Assembly (NCBI GenBank): GCA_963995525.1
Contig: OZ023217.1
Location: 24,645,323-24,709,322, forward strand
DNA length: 64,000 nucleotides
Reading direction: 5' to 3'
DNA from: Escarpia spicata
Taxonomy: Eukaryota > Annelida > Polychaeta > Sabellida > Siboglinidae
The number at the start of each line of letters is the position of its first letter. The stretch's first letter is position 1. Positions 48,802-59,954 of this stretch are shown here, piece after piece. Position numbers and translations under genes: made by a program. Under the pieces are notes generated by a model, which saw only the letters and a list, made by a program, of their open reading frames with translations, did not search any database and was not told the DNA's origin.

Positions 48802-50387
48802 GCGGAAGGCGGGGCAAGTTGGAGAAGCGGGCAAGATGACGAATTTGCATTAGTTTAAAATTGTGCACTATATGGTAGCACTGATGTCCCCCATTGACGT
48901 CACCAAGTGCGCGCGCAACTTGTCTGCAAGTTTGAACGTGATCGGCATGTTACGGACAATTTTAGCGAGGTAAATTCATTTTGTTGACTTTTGTACTGAG
49001 AATTAGAAATTAGTTAATAAGACTCTACAACTGCTGATCGTGCAGTAAGCGTTTCTCAGACGTGTTATATTACAGCGGTATATTGTAACGCAACACCCAA
49101 GAGTAATTAGTCGAAATTCCCAAACATCTGAACGGGCGTGGAGGGGGTGCTGTAAATATGGCAGTGCAGGGCAAGATGACCAGGGCAAGTTGGCGAATTC
49201 GTCATCTTGCCACAGCAACCAGCGCAGCTACAGCAGCCACATCAACCAGCGCTGCTACAGCAGCCAACGCAGCTAGTGCAACCAGTGCAGCCACAACAGC
49301 CACAACCGCCAAAGCCTCTAACGCAGCCACAACTGCCAGTGCAGCCACAACAGTCAGAGCCGCCAGGACAATCAGCGCAGCCACAACAGCCAGGCCAGTC
49401 GCAGTCACCAGCGCAGCAACATCAGATACAGCCGATATTACACCCTAGCAATGATGTGTCACATTGGGGCTTTCGGCCTCTTCCGAATGTGCAACGACAT
49501 GTAGGCAACAGGAGTCGCAAGAAAATTTCCTCCTGCGTAATTACCGATTCCCCAGTAAAGGCTGCTCTTGAGACCAAGGAGAAAGAACAATACGAGAAAG
49601 AACAGAAAAAGAAACTAAAACTTGAACAGAGACGGGCAAAGAACAGTCAACGGGAGAGGGACCAAGATGAAAAGTTCAAGCAAAGAAAATAACGAAAAAC
49701 CGCATTCGTCCAGCACGAAAAGGGTGGTGTGCCCCGCATGATACACGGAATATGGAGAGCCGCCGTTTGAGGATTGGATAGCGTGTGCAGAGTGTGAGCA
49801 ATGGTGGCACGAAGCATGCTCAAATTATGAAGGTGTCGGCCAATATATATGTGATTATTGTTAAACTGCACCTGGCCTAAAGGTTGATACATTTTCTTCT
49901 AGTTATAGTGCCATGCACTATAGGTTTGACATTCAATTTTAAACTTACAGGTACAGGGTTAACACTACGTTACATGGATTTTATGTTTAGCAAGATGTTT
50001 ATTTTTATTATACAATGATTCAACTAAATTTAACCTAGCATAGGCCCAGATTTTATCCAAACGTGCTGTCAAATGTATATTTTTCTTGTCGTTCAGATTA
50101 GAAATGTAATGTGGATAATGTAATCTTTTGTATGCTGTCCACCTCGTCAATTTGCCGCATGGTGGTTGTCAACTTACCCCAGGGGTGGGGCAAGGTGGCA
50201 AATTTGCAGACCATTTTTATTTTCTATTTTTCAATAGCTAAAATAAACATTGAAACTTTTATATTGTGATCGTTGATGTCTAAGATAACGAAGTTTAATT
50301 TGGTGTAGGAATTGTAATTAAAACATGTAATATTGACGTTCAGCTCTAAAAAAAGCCTTAACATCGTTGACTTGCCCCACCTTCCCC
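48802..50387 (+). mobile_element. Deleted pogo/Tigger-like DNA transposon
   Basis: Flanked by TA (48800-48801 and 50388-50389). The left end is GCGGAAGGCGGGGCAAGTTG and the right end is the complement of GGGGAAGGTGGGGCAAGTC, an imperfect TIR of about 17 bp. Further GGGCAAGATG/GGGCAAGTTGG words occur inside both ends (48828, 49170, 50188). TA duplication and a GGGGCAAG-type TIR suit the pogo branch of Tc1/mariner. Only the 3' end of the transposase gene remains (49207-49863); the DDE catalytic domain is missing. It lies at the 5' end of LINE copy B. Confidence 0.8.
49207..49863 (+). pseudogene. C-terminal part of a pogo-type transposase: Gln/Pro-rich, basic, zinc finger
   Basis: The first frame (49207-49692) runs through a Gln/Pro-rich tract of CAG-CCA-like codons, then SDVSHWGFRPLP-like sequence and a strongly charged tail (KEKEQYEKEQKKKLKLEQRR). 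After a frame change, 49727-49863 encodes a zinc-finger-like module: VCPA, a TGA where a second Cys is expected, then YTEYGEPPFEDWIACAECEQ, WWHEACSNYEGVGQ and YICDYC, stop. Many pogo/Tigger-type transposases end in such a PHD-like CxxC...WIxCxxCxxWxHxxC finger. Frameshift and stop show decay. Confidence 0.75.
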
Positions 50388-50810
50388 TATATGAAGGTCA
50401 ATATTTGTAGTCTGTCTGTTTATGTGTGCGCTTGTCGGCTGCCACATGTAACGATGTCGTCGTACAATTGATATTATTACAAGTTTCAAGCTGTACCGTT
50501 CTTCGATTTTACCTCTTGCCTCATCGTGAATGTTTCTGGATTACCACGACGTCACAATTACGAACGGAACACTTATGCTTTGCTGGATTTCACTTATTTT
50601 ATGAGACACTGCTAGTGTTATCTTCGGTGGGCAGTGACCGTCGCCATGGTGATAGTGTATACAAGTCTTCAACTGCATCAACTATATCAGCAAATCACGA
50701 AAGCCTTCAAGCGTGTTACAAAGGCAGACTACAACGATCTGAAATAACTAGGCATTTTTTGCACAATACCGACCTACAGAGAGACCAGTGGCGGTCGAAG
50801 ACAATGCCAA
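50388..50810 (+). other. 5' region of LINE copy C (probable)
   Basis: No clear protein motif. An open frame at 50426-50818 overlaps the next one; it could be a leader or remnant ORF1, and I do not assign a function. Confidence 0.35.
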
Positions 50811-53205
50811 GTGACTAAGGCAATTCCTGTGAAAGTGACTGCAGCCAGAACCGATGTGTCCAACCGATCAATACGCAACAGCATCGTACCAATTGTCAAC
50901 AGAAGCAACCTGATACATGTTACACTACACCGAAGCTTGGCGACTAATTCGTTTAGAGCTGTTGTTCTGAACACCCGGTCTGCGTGTGAGCTTGATAAGT
51001 GTCAACAAATCCGGGATCTGATAACTGAAAACAACCTACACATAATATGCTCGCTTACGGAAACCTGGTTCAGGCCATCGCATATTGCCGTAAAGCCAGT
51101 GGTGCCACCTGGATACGCTATGAAACACATACCGCGAGCCAACGCCAGAGGCGGAGGCGTCGCCATTATCTTCTGTCAATCCATCTCAGTAACTGTAATG
51201 AAGCACAACACCTACACACCCATGGAGTATATCAACTGCTTAGTCAAAGTCGGCCTCGAACTATTGCGATTTGTAACAGTGTATAGACCTCCACCAAAAC
51301 CGAAATCACCAAATGTTCCGGTATTTCTGAGGGAGTTTGCCGATCTCCTCGATGAACTCACATTTACATCCGGTCAGCTGCTACTCGTTGGGGACCTGAA
51401 CTTTTACTTTGGCAATCCCACCAGTGTACATACCAAACCAATTATAGACCTTCTCTCCGCAACAAACCAGCAACAACACTTTGCTCAGGCAACTCATGAG
51501 AAAGGTCACATCCTCGATGTTATCATTACGAGATATGGCGAGCTGCCTGTTGAATATGTCACCTGTGATGATTCTGTCAATTCTGACCACTCCGCTGTTA
51601 TCTTTACGGTACATATTACAATTACAGTCCCACCAAAGAGAACAATGACTGTGCGTAAGTTGAAAACTATCAATCATCAGAAAATCAGCCATGACATTAC
51701 TTGCTCTGATCTGACTGTTCAACAAGCCAGCGAATCGACAGCAGCGGCATTTTCTCGTTACAACAATACTTTGTTGTCAATACTCGACCAACATGCTCCT
51801 GCTAGAGAGTGCACCATCACCGTGAAGAACAACGTGCCATGGTACAACGCGGACATCAAAGTTGCAAAAGGTAAACGTAAGCGGCTTGAACATCAATTAT
51901 ATAGGAGGACACGATTAACAATTCACCGAGACATGTATGTACAGCAAAGAAACAAAGTCAACAACATATGCGCTGAAGCAAAAAAGATCCATTACGAGGA
52001 AATATTGTCGGACGTCCGGAACCAAGCGCAATTCTACAACATCGCAAACAAGCTGCTGCATCGAGGTGACACAGCAACACTACCGACTTACGAATGTGCC
52101 GTATCGCTCGCCAACGACTTTGCACACTACATTGACGATACCAGTCAGTGTATTCGCACCACACTACAAGCGCCACATGTCCATGCTGTGAGTACCGACT
52201 TTGTGAGCATAGATCACTCTGTCACATACTGCCATCTCTCTATTTTCGTGCCTGTCACACAAGAAGAAACCGCATAACTACTGAGCAAGTCATCATCGAA
52301 GACTTGCAAACTTGACCCGATGCCTTCAAACTTGGTGAAAGAGTGCTCCGATGTCACGACAACGCCTATTATGAACATCATCAACAAGTGTTTGCTGGAA
52401 GGAATGCCCGGTGAAATGTCTTGATAATGAAATTTTGAAAAGCTATCGGCCTATTTCTAACATGTGCTTTTTATCAAAGTGAGTTGAGATGATTGTGGCA
52501 AACCGGTTGATTGCATACATGCGTGAAAACAAGCTGTATATGCCGTTGCAATCAGCCTACCGACAGGACTGTAGTACTGAAACTGCGCTTCTGCACGTGC
52601 ATGACAATGTGATTCGGTGCATGGACGAACGCTAAGGTGTGGTGCTGCTGCTAATTGATATGAGCGCTGCATTTGATACTATTGACCACGGCATTCTTTT
52701 AAACACACAGAGCAACACCATCGGCGTCGACGATCATTGCTTGTCATGGTTTGCCGCCTACTTACAACACAGACAATACACGGTGTTGATTGCCGGTGAG
52801 CAGTCTAAACCTTACATACTGACCTGCGGTGTCCCGCAGGGGTCAGTTCTTGGACCATTACTGTTCACTATATATGTGGCTCCTCTTGCGTCGCTATTCA
52901 ACCACCATGGCATGGCTTACCATCTATATGCCGATGACATCCAACTTTTCCAAGAATTTAGCCTGAGCGATAATATTTCACCCGACATTGCCATTACGAA
53001 AATAGAACTCTGTGTTGCCAGTATCCGTCAATGGATGAATACCAACATGCTAAAACTCAATGATAAAAAAACGGAGTTCATCATCATCCAACCGAAATCA
53101 GCCACCGAAAATGTTCTTCCTGAAGTTGTAACTATCAGAAATAAATGTGCTTGTGTTACCAAACACACACGCCAGAAACGTGTCCTTTGTGCTACACGTA
53201 ACTAA
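50811..53205 (+). pseudogene. L2/CR1-type LINE (copy C): APE endonuclease and RT
   Basis: The 488-codon frame 50811-52277 carries an APE-type endonuclease: FRAVVLNTRSACELDKC, LTETWFRP, ANARGGGVAIIF, LLLVGDLNFYFGNP and NSDHSAVIFTV, followed by the linker. 52278-52638 is broken by stops and shifts, though RT fragments (PISNMCFLSK-like, QSAYRQDCSTETALLHVHDN) are readable. The frame 52639-53205 has LLLIDMSAAFDTIDHGILL, CGVPQGSVLGPLLFTIYVAP and HLYADDIQLF, where the YADD catalytic box lies at 52927-52938. It is a near full-length but inactive element, distinct from copies A and B. Confidence 0.93.
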
Positions 53206-53561
53206 CATTTAATTTCCACTCACAGTGCGCCAATGCACTAGTGTCAATCAGCTTAAAGTGGCACTGAAGATGCATCTATTCATAATTAATTTTAACATTC
53301 GATGATCATAATTATTGCTACGTTTATTTTATTTAGTATTGCAAAAATAATTTATTTTATTATTTTAATAGCTTGCATAATTGTGTTTATTTATATATTT
53401 TAAGACAGTATATTTGATTTTACTTAGTAGTAATGATTGCATAGTATTTTTTAACTATTACATCGTATGATGTTATTTATTTATTTGCATTAACCATTGT
53501 AAAGCGCCCTAGAACAATTATTTGGATGGGGCGCTTTAAATTATTATTATTAATAATAATA
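53206..53561 (+). repeat. LINE copy C 3' end with short terminal repeat
   Basis: Ends with TAAAGCGCCCTAGAACAATT, GGGGCGCTTTAAATTATTAT and TAATAATAATA. The hairpin-forming AAAGCGCC/GGCGCTTT and the TTA/TAA microsatellite tail are typical of L2/CR1-like 3' ends, which the RT recognises. Confidence 0.8.
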
Positions 53562-53774
53562 TCTTGAAAGTTGGTTGAACGATAATGTTTAGTTCACTTC
53601 TTTCGTGTACTACGCTTCTTGCATTTAAACAAACGCATTTATATCCAGCTTCAGAACAGTTTTCCAGGGTGTTCTTTGCTGATTTATTTGTGCTATCTTT
53701 ATCTATGCCTCAAATTTTAGGCTTCTTTGTGAATTACCCCGCGCATTTAGTTTCAATAAATGCAACCTGTCCCA

Positions 53775-54011
53775 CTATCTATCAACAGATCGCAGCAGGT
53801 TCTCAGAAAAAATGCTGTCCCCTTTCCGTTTAGATGGAGGCCATCTCTCATGTACATATCTTCCCTCCCAACAAAGTAAATCTATGAATCCCACCCCCTC
53901 TTCTTCAGACATCTGCTCAACTAGAGCATTGATTGCCATCCTCTTGCAGTTTCTATATATGTTTGCCCCCTTCCTCCCATTACTGGCAAAATTCCCTAGA
54001 GAACAATCTGT
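53775..54011 (-). pseudogene. SGNH-hydrolase/esterase-like fragment, probably LINE ORF1 remnant
   Basis: The minus strand is open from about 54011 to a TAG at 53775-53777. It reads NCKRMAINALVEQMSEEEGV, GFIDLLCWEGRYVHERWPPS, KRKGDSIFSENLLRSVD. This follows the end of retroelement-borne SGNH hydrolases: the EEGVGFxDLW block and the DGLHLSxKGxxxFxxxLLR block. Here the catalytic D-G-L-H is degraded to RWPPS. Some CR1-type LINEs carry such an esterase domain in ORF1. No RT on this strand is adjacent. Confidence 0.65.
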
Positions 54012-54595
54012 TCTAGCTAACGCAATTAAGCGCCGTTACCATACTCGAAAATTGAATAAACGACTTCTGGGAATCCCAATATATAATGACCCGTTCGCCC
54101 ATTAGCACGAGCAGCTGCGCGGTATTGTGTATTCGAGTAATTGCTTCTACTTCCTAAACATTGCATGTAACACGAGACACGGTTGGTTGAAATTAGTTTT
54201 ATTACGATCACCTGACCTGGCGGCAACCACTGATCTATCGTGCGATTTCAGAGGCTGAGCTTAAATTCAGAGTTTCGCAAAGCGATCAGCCACGGGGTAC
54301 TGCTGGCTGGTACTGACGTAATCAGCAGCAGCGACCCCTGGCGCGCGAAGATGGATATACCTGTCACACTGCATAGTTATTATTCAATTAAAATAACTAT
54401 TTACGTACTGAATAATGCGGCGTTTGTGCATACGCCGAATTTATAATTATCGCGTACGAACGCGGCGTAGAACGGCACACCTGCGGTTGACCTTTGATTG
54501 CACCTCAGAAGGTGTGACGTAGCACCCAATAACTTGGAGCAACTTTTTGCCGTCACGTTGCGCCTATTTGAGTTAACTAAAGGTGTCTAATTGAA
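54012..54595. other. Unassigned sequence
   Basis: No gene, repeat or transposon structure recognised; small open frames only. Confidence 0.4.
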
Positions 54596-54599
54596 ATTA

Positions 54600-55015
54600 A
54601 TATACTTGCAACTATATTAGTAGTGTGCCTGCAAACACATGGGAAATGCACCAACAAACCAAGAAGTGCATCTGCAAATATACCAGAAGTGTGTCTGCAA
54701 AATATTAGCAGTGTGCCTGCAAATATATTAAAAGTGCACCTGCAAATGCATTAAAATTGTAAATGCACACATTAGAAGTGCACCTACAAATGCATTAGAA
54801 GTGTACCTGCAAAAATAATTAGAAGTGTACCTGCAAACATTACAAGTGGATCTACAAATATATTAGTAGTGTGCCTGCAAATATAATATTATTAGATATA
54901 TACCTGCAATACTGTTTGGCATGTACCTGCATACATATTGTATAAGTAAATTGGCAAACATATTAGACAAGTATACCTGCAAATATATTAGAAGTGTATC
55001 TGCAAATATATATAT
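54600..55015. repeat. Degenerate ~23-28-bp minisatellite
   Basis: About sixteen diverged units around TATTAGAAGTGTACCTGCAA with variable AT spacers. The core words GTGTGCCTGCAAA, GTGCACCTGCAAA and GTGTACCTGCAAA recur. Confidence 0.9.
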
Positions 55016-55249
55016 ATTATCTTCTATGGTATGTAAAAGAAAATGATGACAACAAAGTTGTCAGATGGACTAGATGAACCTCATCATATCTAGACGAGTG
55101 TGTGTCATCTACACTTGTTGGTGTATTTCCGGGTCTCGCGGAATACGGAAACCGGAAAGTTGAAACTGTGCTAGTTATTGTTCACCTACCACTGGGGTTT
55201 GCAGCACATTCGCCAGGTAGCCCCATTGTATGTGTATTTAATAAGTCGT

Positions 55250-55320
55250 ATATATTATATATAATTTATATTATATATATATAAGTGTATATGGCGCGCG
55301 CGCGCGTGTGTGTGTGTACA
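55250..55320. repeat. TA run joined to alternating GC/GT (possible Z-DNA)
   Basis: A TATATA-rich stretch is followed by GTATATGGCGCGCGCGCGCG and TGTGTGTGTGTACA. This is alternating purine-pyrimidine sequence for about 35 bp. Confidence 0.9.
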
Positions 55321-55330
55321 CAATTCATGG

Positions 55331-56094
55331 TGTCTCAAAAATAAAAATATACCCCGGATTTCATTCTGTTATCAAAAGTACAGTAAGGAAAATTTTCCAA
55401 TTCTGCTTTGCATGATTTTAAAACTAAAGCTTCCAAGTTTATGCCCTAGTGTTAATTGTTCATGTAAGTTTTGACTTTGTGGTAAATTAAAAACCGTTTC
55501 ACTTTACATGAAGTGTTCAATGTTCAACTCAATCGCTGCTTGCATCCTGACACATGTTCACACCTCGACTAAACTAGCCGTCCTCTTTCTGTCACTGCCT
55601 TTCTTTTTTATGTATAGTTCCTGTTATAGACAACTTGGCAACTGTCCTACGAATAGTCCTCTCATTTGGAGCATGAGCGGTATTGGAATTGCATTGAATC
55701 TGCACAACACGTTTAGTCAGTGCATAACTCTATAATTGTTGCCCTCTGAATAAGAGTCAATTGTGGCATGTTCCAAATGTTCAGTTGCTTCCCAAACAAA
55801 CTTAAGGTTGCATGGAAAAAGAAAAACATAGTCCTCTCATTTGGAGCATGAGCCGTATTGAAATGTTTATGAGGATAATTGCACTGAACCTGCACAATAC
55901 TTTCAGCTTGGTGCCAAAGCGCAATATTGTTGTCCTACGATTAAGAGTAAATTGTGGCAAGTTACAAATATTTAGCTGCTTGTGAAACAAACTTTAGGGT
56001 CCCCGGAAGAAGACAAACATAGCTAGTTGAAGGTAGAACAGTAATAAAACCCTCCAATTACATTTTCGTTTTAGGCAAATGTTTTGAGACACCC
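55331..56094. mobile_element. Mariner-like MITE (probable)
   Basis: GGTGTCTCAAAA at 55331 is matched by its complement TTTTGAGACACC ending near 56094; the right end reads TATAGGGTGTCTCAAAA on the minus strand. The ~760-bp interior has no transposase and holds a tandem duplication (55650-56010). The GGTGTCTCAAAA-type end resembles some Tc1/mariner TIRs. The TA target is only partly preserved on the left, so this is tentative. Confidence 0.55.
55650..56010. repeat. ~178-bp tandem duplication
   Basis: ATAGTCCTCTCATTTGGAGC at 55651 recurs at 55829. Downstream blocks recur in the same order: ATTGCA(T)TGAA, CTGCACAA, AAGAGT(C/A)AATTGTGGCA, and CAAACAAACTT or GAAACAAACTT. The copies differ by substitutions and a short indel. 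Confidence 0.88.
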
Positions 56095-56532
56095 TATATA
56101 TTGTCCAAATCTCACTAGGTAATTTTTACGAGATATGCAAACATATGTATATTTGATTTGTTTATTATGGCGTGTACTTGCAAGCTTCTGTTGGTAACTT
56201 TGATGATATCTCGTGGCTTGGGATGCTTATGTATTCCGCTTCGATACGCCGCATGGCATTAGTTGCGACCAGGTGAACCTTGTCAAACCTATGTTCTGTA
56301 GCACGACAACTTGCCAACATTCAGGATATGGGATCAGCAGGCATAGGCATAGTGTACATTAGGGTCGTTCACAAAAGAAATTTCGAATTTGTCGGTCTAG
56401 TTGGTTTAACTGAATTGGGCAAATGAATTATATTGTAAAATATATACGAGGAAGGGTTGCGCATGCGTGAACAGTATAAACAAATTCAAAACATCGGCTC
56501 GAAATTTTATTGGAAAAGTCAAAATTACGTTC

Positions 56533-56615
56533 TGGTTTAAATAATAATAATAAGATAACTTCTATTGCGCCTAAATCATTAGAAACCAAGCTCAGAGGCG
56601 CATCGAAACAACAGG
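56533..56615. repeat. SINE/LINE-tail-like scrap
   Basis: AATAATAATAATAAGATAAC, then CTATTGCGCCTAAAT and AGAAACCAAGCTCAGAGGCG. Related to 30584-30660. Confidence 0.55.
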
Positions 56616-57560
56616 ATTGGTCAATCTAAAAATCCATATGTAGTATTCCAGTTGTTGATATACACTGTAGATTTCCACGTCTGCTACTAAAGTCTCGCTA
56701 AGTCTATATAGGCAATGCGTACTAACGAGGCATACACATTAGATGACAAATCAACTATTTTAAAACAAGAGGTCATCCGCAGACTTCCCTCCGAAATTCG
56801 CCATCTTGGACTGCAAATCAACACCGAAAAAGCAACGAACCAGTCTACTAAACAGCTAAGTGCCAATAATTCCTGTCCACTTGCATTAAACTAGTCACAT
56901 TTGAACTGTACTTAAATGTTGCACCTAATGCAAGCTATAAATGTAGCCTAACTGTACCACTATAAACTCACCAACAAGTACTACGCACGTAATCTCGTCC
57001 CCTAGCAACGATAACGCTACGCCTATCTACGGGCCTACTACGACTATGATTATGTCGTAAATATGTAAATACAAAATAAACTACAGCTGTTACCTGTTCC
57101 ATCTTACTCAACTATGGGGATCCATTTTGTCAATAGGCTACCAGTATCAATATAAGGGAAATCAAGTTCACAGCAATAAGGTTTATACTAAGAGGCCTTT
57201 CGTTAAGACGCCCGTACTCCCAGTATCGCCCTGGGCCCAGCCAGAATGAAGACGTACAGTTTCAGTTGCATCGCACAAGCGTCTTGATACTCACACACTC
57301 CTATTAAATAGCTAATAATAGTTAAAACAGTACTGCAGCCTATACAAGTTTGTCTCACAATATTAGGCATCACAACAATCTTAGTTTTCCCACTAACAGC
57401 CACTGGTTGCCGTTCTCGTCCCATTTGCCTATGCACAACAATGGTCCAAGGAAGCCTGCTTGTGCTACTGTTCATATTAGCCTTCATATATTCTTTACAT
57501 AATCCTTCGATGCTGGTGAAACTGACTCAGTAAACAGAATATGTGCCTTCTCGCGTCGTT
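56616..57560. other. Unassigned sequence, possibly LINE copy D leader
   Basis: No coding motif recognised. It directly precedes recognisable LINE copy D sequence and may be its 5' untranslated region. Confidence 0.35.
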
Positions 57561-58200
57561 CCTTCAATTCACCTCATTCGACATGGCCAAGTCCAAAAAG
57601 TAACAAGACACTGACAATACCCGTCCTCTTTCTCTCGGGAGACATTCAAACCAACCCACGCCCAATGCAACTCCCCGTATATCTGCGAGCTTGCTGTCTC
57701 ATGGTCACCCAACGAAGAAGCTGTACGCCATGATGCATGCAGCATATAGTAGCACCGGTCCTGTCTGGAAATGTGCACCAAAGATTATGGTCTGTTATAA
57801 CGTTCAAATGTACAGTGGTGATGTTGTACATGTCAAATACGTAATGTATCAAGTTTCACCTTCCGAAGCTTTGAAATTTCTCCAAGTTTCTATGAACCCA
57901 TTCCTAATGAAAACATCACCCTTGAATCGCTCTCGCTGATCCTTCAACCCCCTCTTCACTAGCAGCCCCAAGTCAGATCAACAAGTATCAGATAATCCAG
58001 CAAGAAGATCAAGTAGCTCGTAACACTCTTCCAAGAACACAAAATCCACCATCTCCATGATAAGCTAATCTGTATTTGATCTCCCACAGAAAAAACCTGC
58101 GTGTCAATGACCGTAAATTGTCAGACATTATCTGTGGATGTGAATCCTGGCTTAACAACAGCACAAATTTAAGTGAAGTGTTCCCAGATAGCTACACATC
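57561..58200 (+). pseudogene. LINE copy D, N-terminal part with 2A-like motif and endonuclease start
   Basis: At 57611-57667 the frame reads IPVLFLSGDIQTNPRPMQ, close to the 2A-like consensus D(V/I)ExNPGP found at the start of some CR1-like LINE proteins. Next, in a shifted frame, is ICELAVSWSPNEEAVRHDAC, resembling the first half of the zinc-finger domain that usually follows. At 58085-58200 LRVNDRKLSDIICGCESWLN then SEVFPDSYTS marks the endonuclease N-terminus. The Tc1 element interrupts it at 58201; the frame resumes at 59984. Confidence 0.78.
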
Positions 58201-58202
58201 TA

Positions 58203-58229
58203 CAGTACTGCCAGAAAGTCATTGGTACA
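58203..58229 (+). repeat. Tc1 left TIR
   Basis: 27 bp starting CAGTACTGCC, identical to the complement of 59955-59981. Confidence 0.95.
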
Positions 58230-58762
58230 CTCACTTAGATTTTCATTTTTATACATTTTTGTCTATCCATTAGGTGGCAGCACTCCCAATTGTCAATCAA
58301 ATTTAATGTACTGCCCTCTAGAGGATTGCTATTGTTTTATGCATCTGATATTGTCCTAAAGTGTGTGTTAATGTGATAATTTTGTCAAAAAATTCATTAC
58401 AAGTGAAGCCAACAAGACAGTCACGGAAAACTGAGGTAATTATCCTTCTACTGTTATGATTTTATTTGTTGAAACTACATATTTTATCATACATTTGAGG
58501 TTGTGGGATTGTTATAGTGGGTGATAATAGGACACTTTTTAATAAAAGCATGATGTATCAATTTTTTTTATAACCCCAAATAAAAAATCATTTTAAAAAC
58601 AATTAAAAACAATTAAAATGAGAAAAAGATCATAAATATTCAATTAAATCATCTGAATTAGTAGATTTCTAAATTTTTTCATTTATTTAAAACATATTTG
58701 TGATAATACATGTTCTGTATACAATAAAACACTAATACATTTTTTTAATACAATTTTTAGTC

Positions 58763-59788
58763 ATGTTGCGATACCAAAAGACGAGCTTGGAAACCCGAAC
58801 CCGAGCTGTTATATTGGTGGAACAGGGGCTTAGTCGGCGTGAAGTGAGCAGGCAACTTGGCCTAAATGTGAAGACAGTTTGTGCTGTGATAAAGAAACAT
58901 CAGGAGACTGGATCAGTCGAAGACAAGTCCAGAAGTGGTCGGCCAAAGAAAACAACAACAAGGCTGGATCGCATTCTGGTTCGGACCAGTCTTGCTGATC
59001 GCCACCTCACATCCCCGGAACTAAGAGCTACGCTGGAAAGAGACCACGGGGTGTCAGTATCTTCCAGCACAGTGAGGAGTCGCCTGAATGCAGCAGGATT
59101 ACGTGGCTGTGTGGCTGCAAAAAAGCCTCTGTTGAGGAAAGCAAACGTGCAGGCGAGGCTGCAGTTTGCGACAGCCCACAAGGACTGGAACACTGAACAA
59201 TGGGACAAAGTGTTGTGGTCTGATGAAAGCTGCTTTCAGCTTTTCTGTGGAGCAAAGAGGGCATTTGTGAGGAGAAGGGTGGGTGAGAGATTCAGCCCTC
59301 AATGTGTTGCACCCACAGTTAAGCATGGAGGGGGCTCTCTGATGGTCTGGGGGTGCATGTCGGGGCTCGGGGTTGGCCAACTGTATCGGTGTGAAGGCAC
59401 CATGAGGCAAGACCAATACCTCAGAGTGCTCAGAAATCATATGTTACCTTCTGCTAGAACGCTTTATGGTGAGGACCATTTCATGTTTCAACATGACAAT
59501 GCTCCTTGCCATAAAGCAAGGAAGGTAACAGGTTTCTTGGAGCGCTCTGATGTGGAGGTCATGCACTGGCCAGCTCAGAGTCCTGATCTGAATCCCATAG
59601 AACACCTGTGGGAAGCCCTCTTCAGGAAAGTACAGAACAACAAGCCAAGTAACTTGGATGCTCTGTGGCAGCTGCTCAGTGCTGCATGGCAGGACATCCA
59701 GGCTGAAACCATTCAGACCTTGGTACATTCAATGCCGAGGAGATGTGCCGCTGTTATCGCAGCGAAGGGTCGCCACACTAAGTATTAG
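58763..59788 (+). CDS. Tc1 transposase (DD34E), 341 aa
   Basis: An uninterrupted 341-codon frame, the usual length for Tc1 transposases. An N-terminal paired-type helix-turn-helix DNA-binding region comes first (residues ~5-110: LVEQGLSRREVSRQLGLNVK, GSVEDKSRSGRPKKTT as the GRPR-like linker, then a second HTH, SPELRATLERDHGVSVSSST). The catalytic domain has WSDES (first Asp, ~153), HGGGSLMVWGCMS (glycine-rich box), FQHDNAPCH (second Asp, ~244) and SPDLNPIEHLWE (Glu). Exactly 34 residues separate the last two. The enzyme binds the TIRs and does cut-and-paste transposition into TA. No missing catalytic residue is seen, so it may be functional. Confidence 0.98.
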   Translation: MLRYQKTSLETRTRAVILVEQGLSRREVSRQLGLNVKTVCAVIKKHQETGSVEDKSRSGRPKKTTTRLDRILVRTSLADRHLTSPELRATLERDHGVSVSSSTVRSRLNAAGLRGCVAAKKPLLRKANVQARLQFATAHKDWNTEQWDKVLWSDESCFQLFCGAKRAFVRRRVGERFSPQCVAPTVKHGGGSLMVWGCMSGLGVGQLYRCEGTMRQDQYLRVLRNHMLPSARTLYGEDHFMFQHDNAPCHKARKVTGFLERSDVEVMHWPAQSPDLNPIEHLWEALFRKVQNNKPSNLDALWQLLSAAWQDIQAETIQTLVHSMPRRCAAVIAAKGRHTKY

Positions 59789-59853
59789 TGATGGAGTGTA
59801 CATAATGTAAATAATGTTAGTAAATAAGGTGTATATATTTGTTTTTTGTCTAC

Positions 59854-59859
59854 AATAAA
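59854..59859 (+). terminator. Poly(A) signal after Tc1 transposase
   Basis: AATAAA 65 bp after the transposase stop and inside the element, so the element carries its own likely 3'-end signal. Confidence 0.6.
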
Positions 59860-59954
59860 TGTGTCTGCATTCATATTGCAACAGTTTGTCCAGTTACTTT
59901 ATGTATTCTAGTGTAAAACATGCTAAACAACAAGAAACATTACAAAATATTGCC

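Noticed and set aside
49158..49448. Ala/Thr-rich plus-strand frame and Ala/Val-rich minus-strand frame
   Set aside because: Shadows of the Gln/Pro-rich (CAG) tract of the pogo-like transposase.
58900..59728. Minus-strand frames across the Tc1 transposase
   Set aside because: Shadows of the intact plus-strand transposase.
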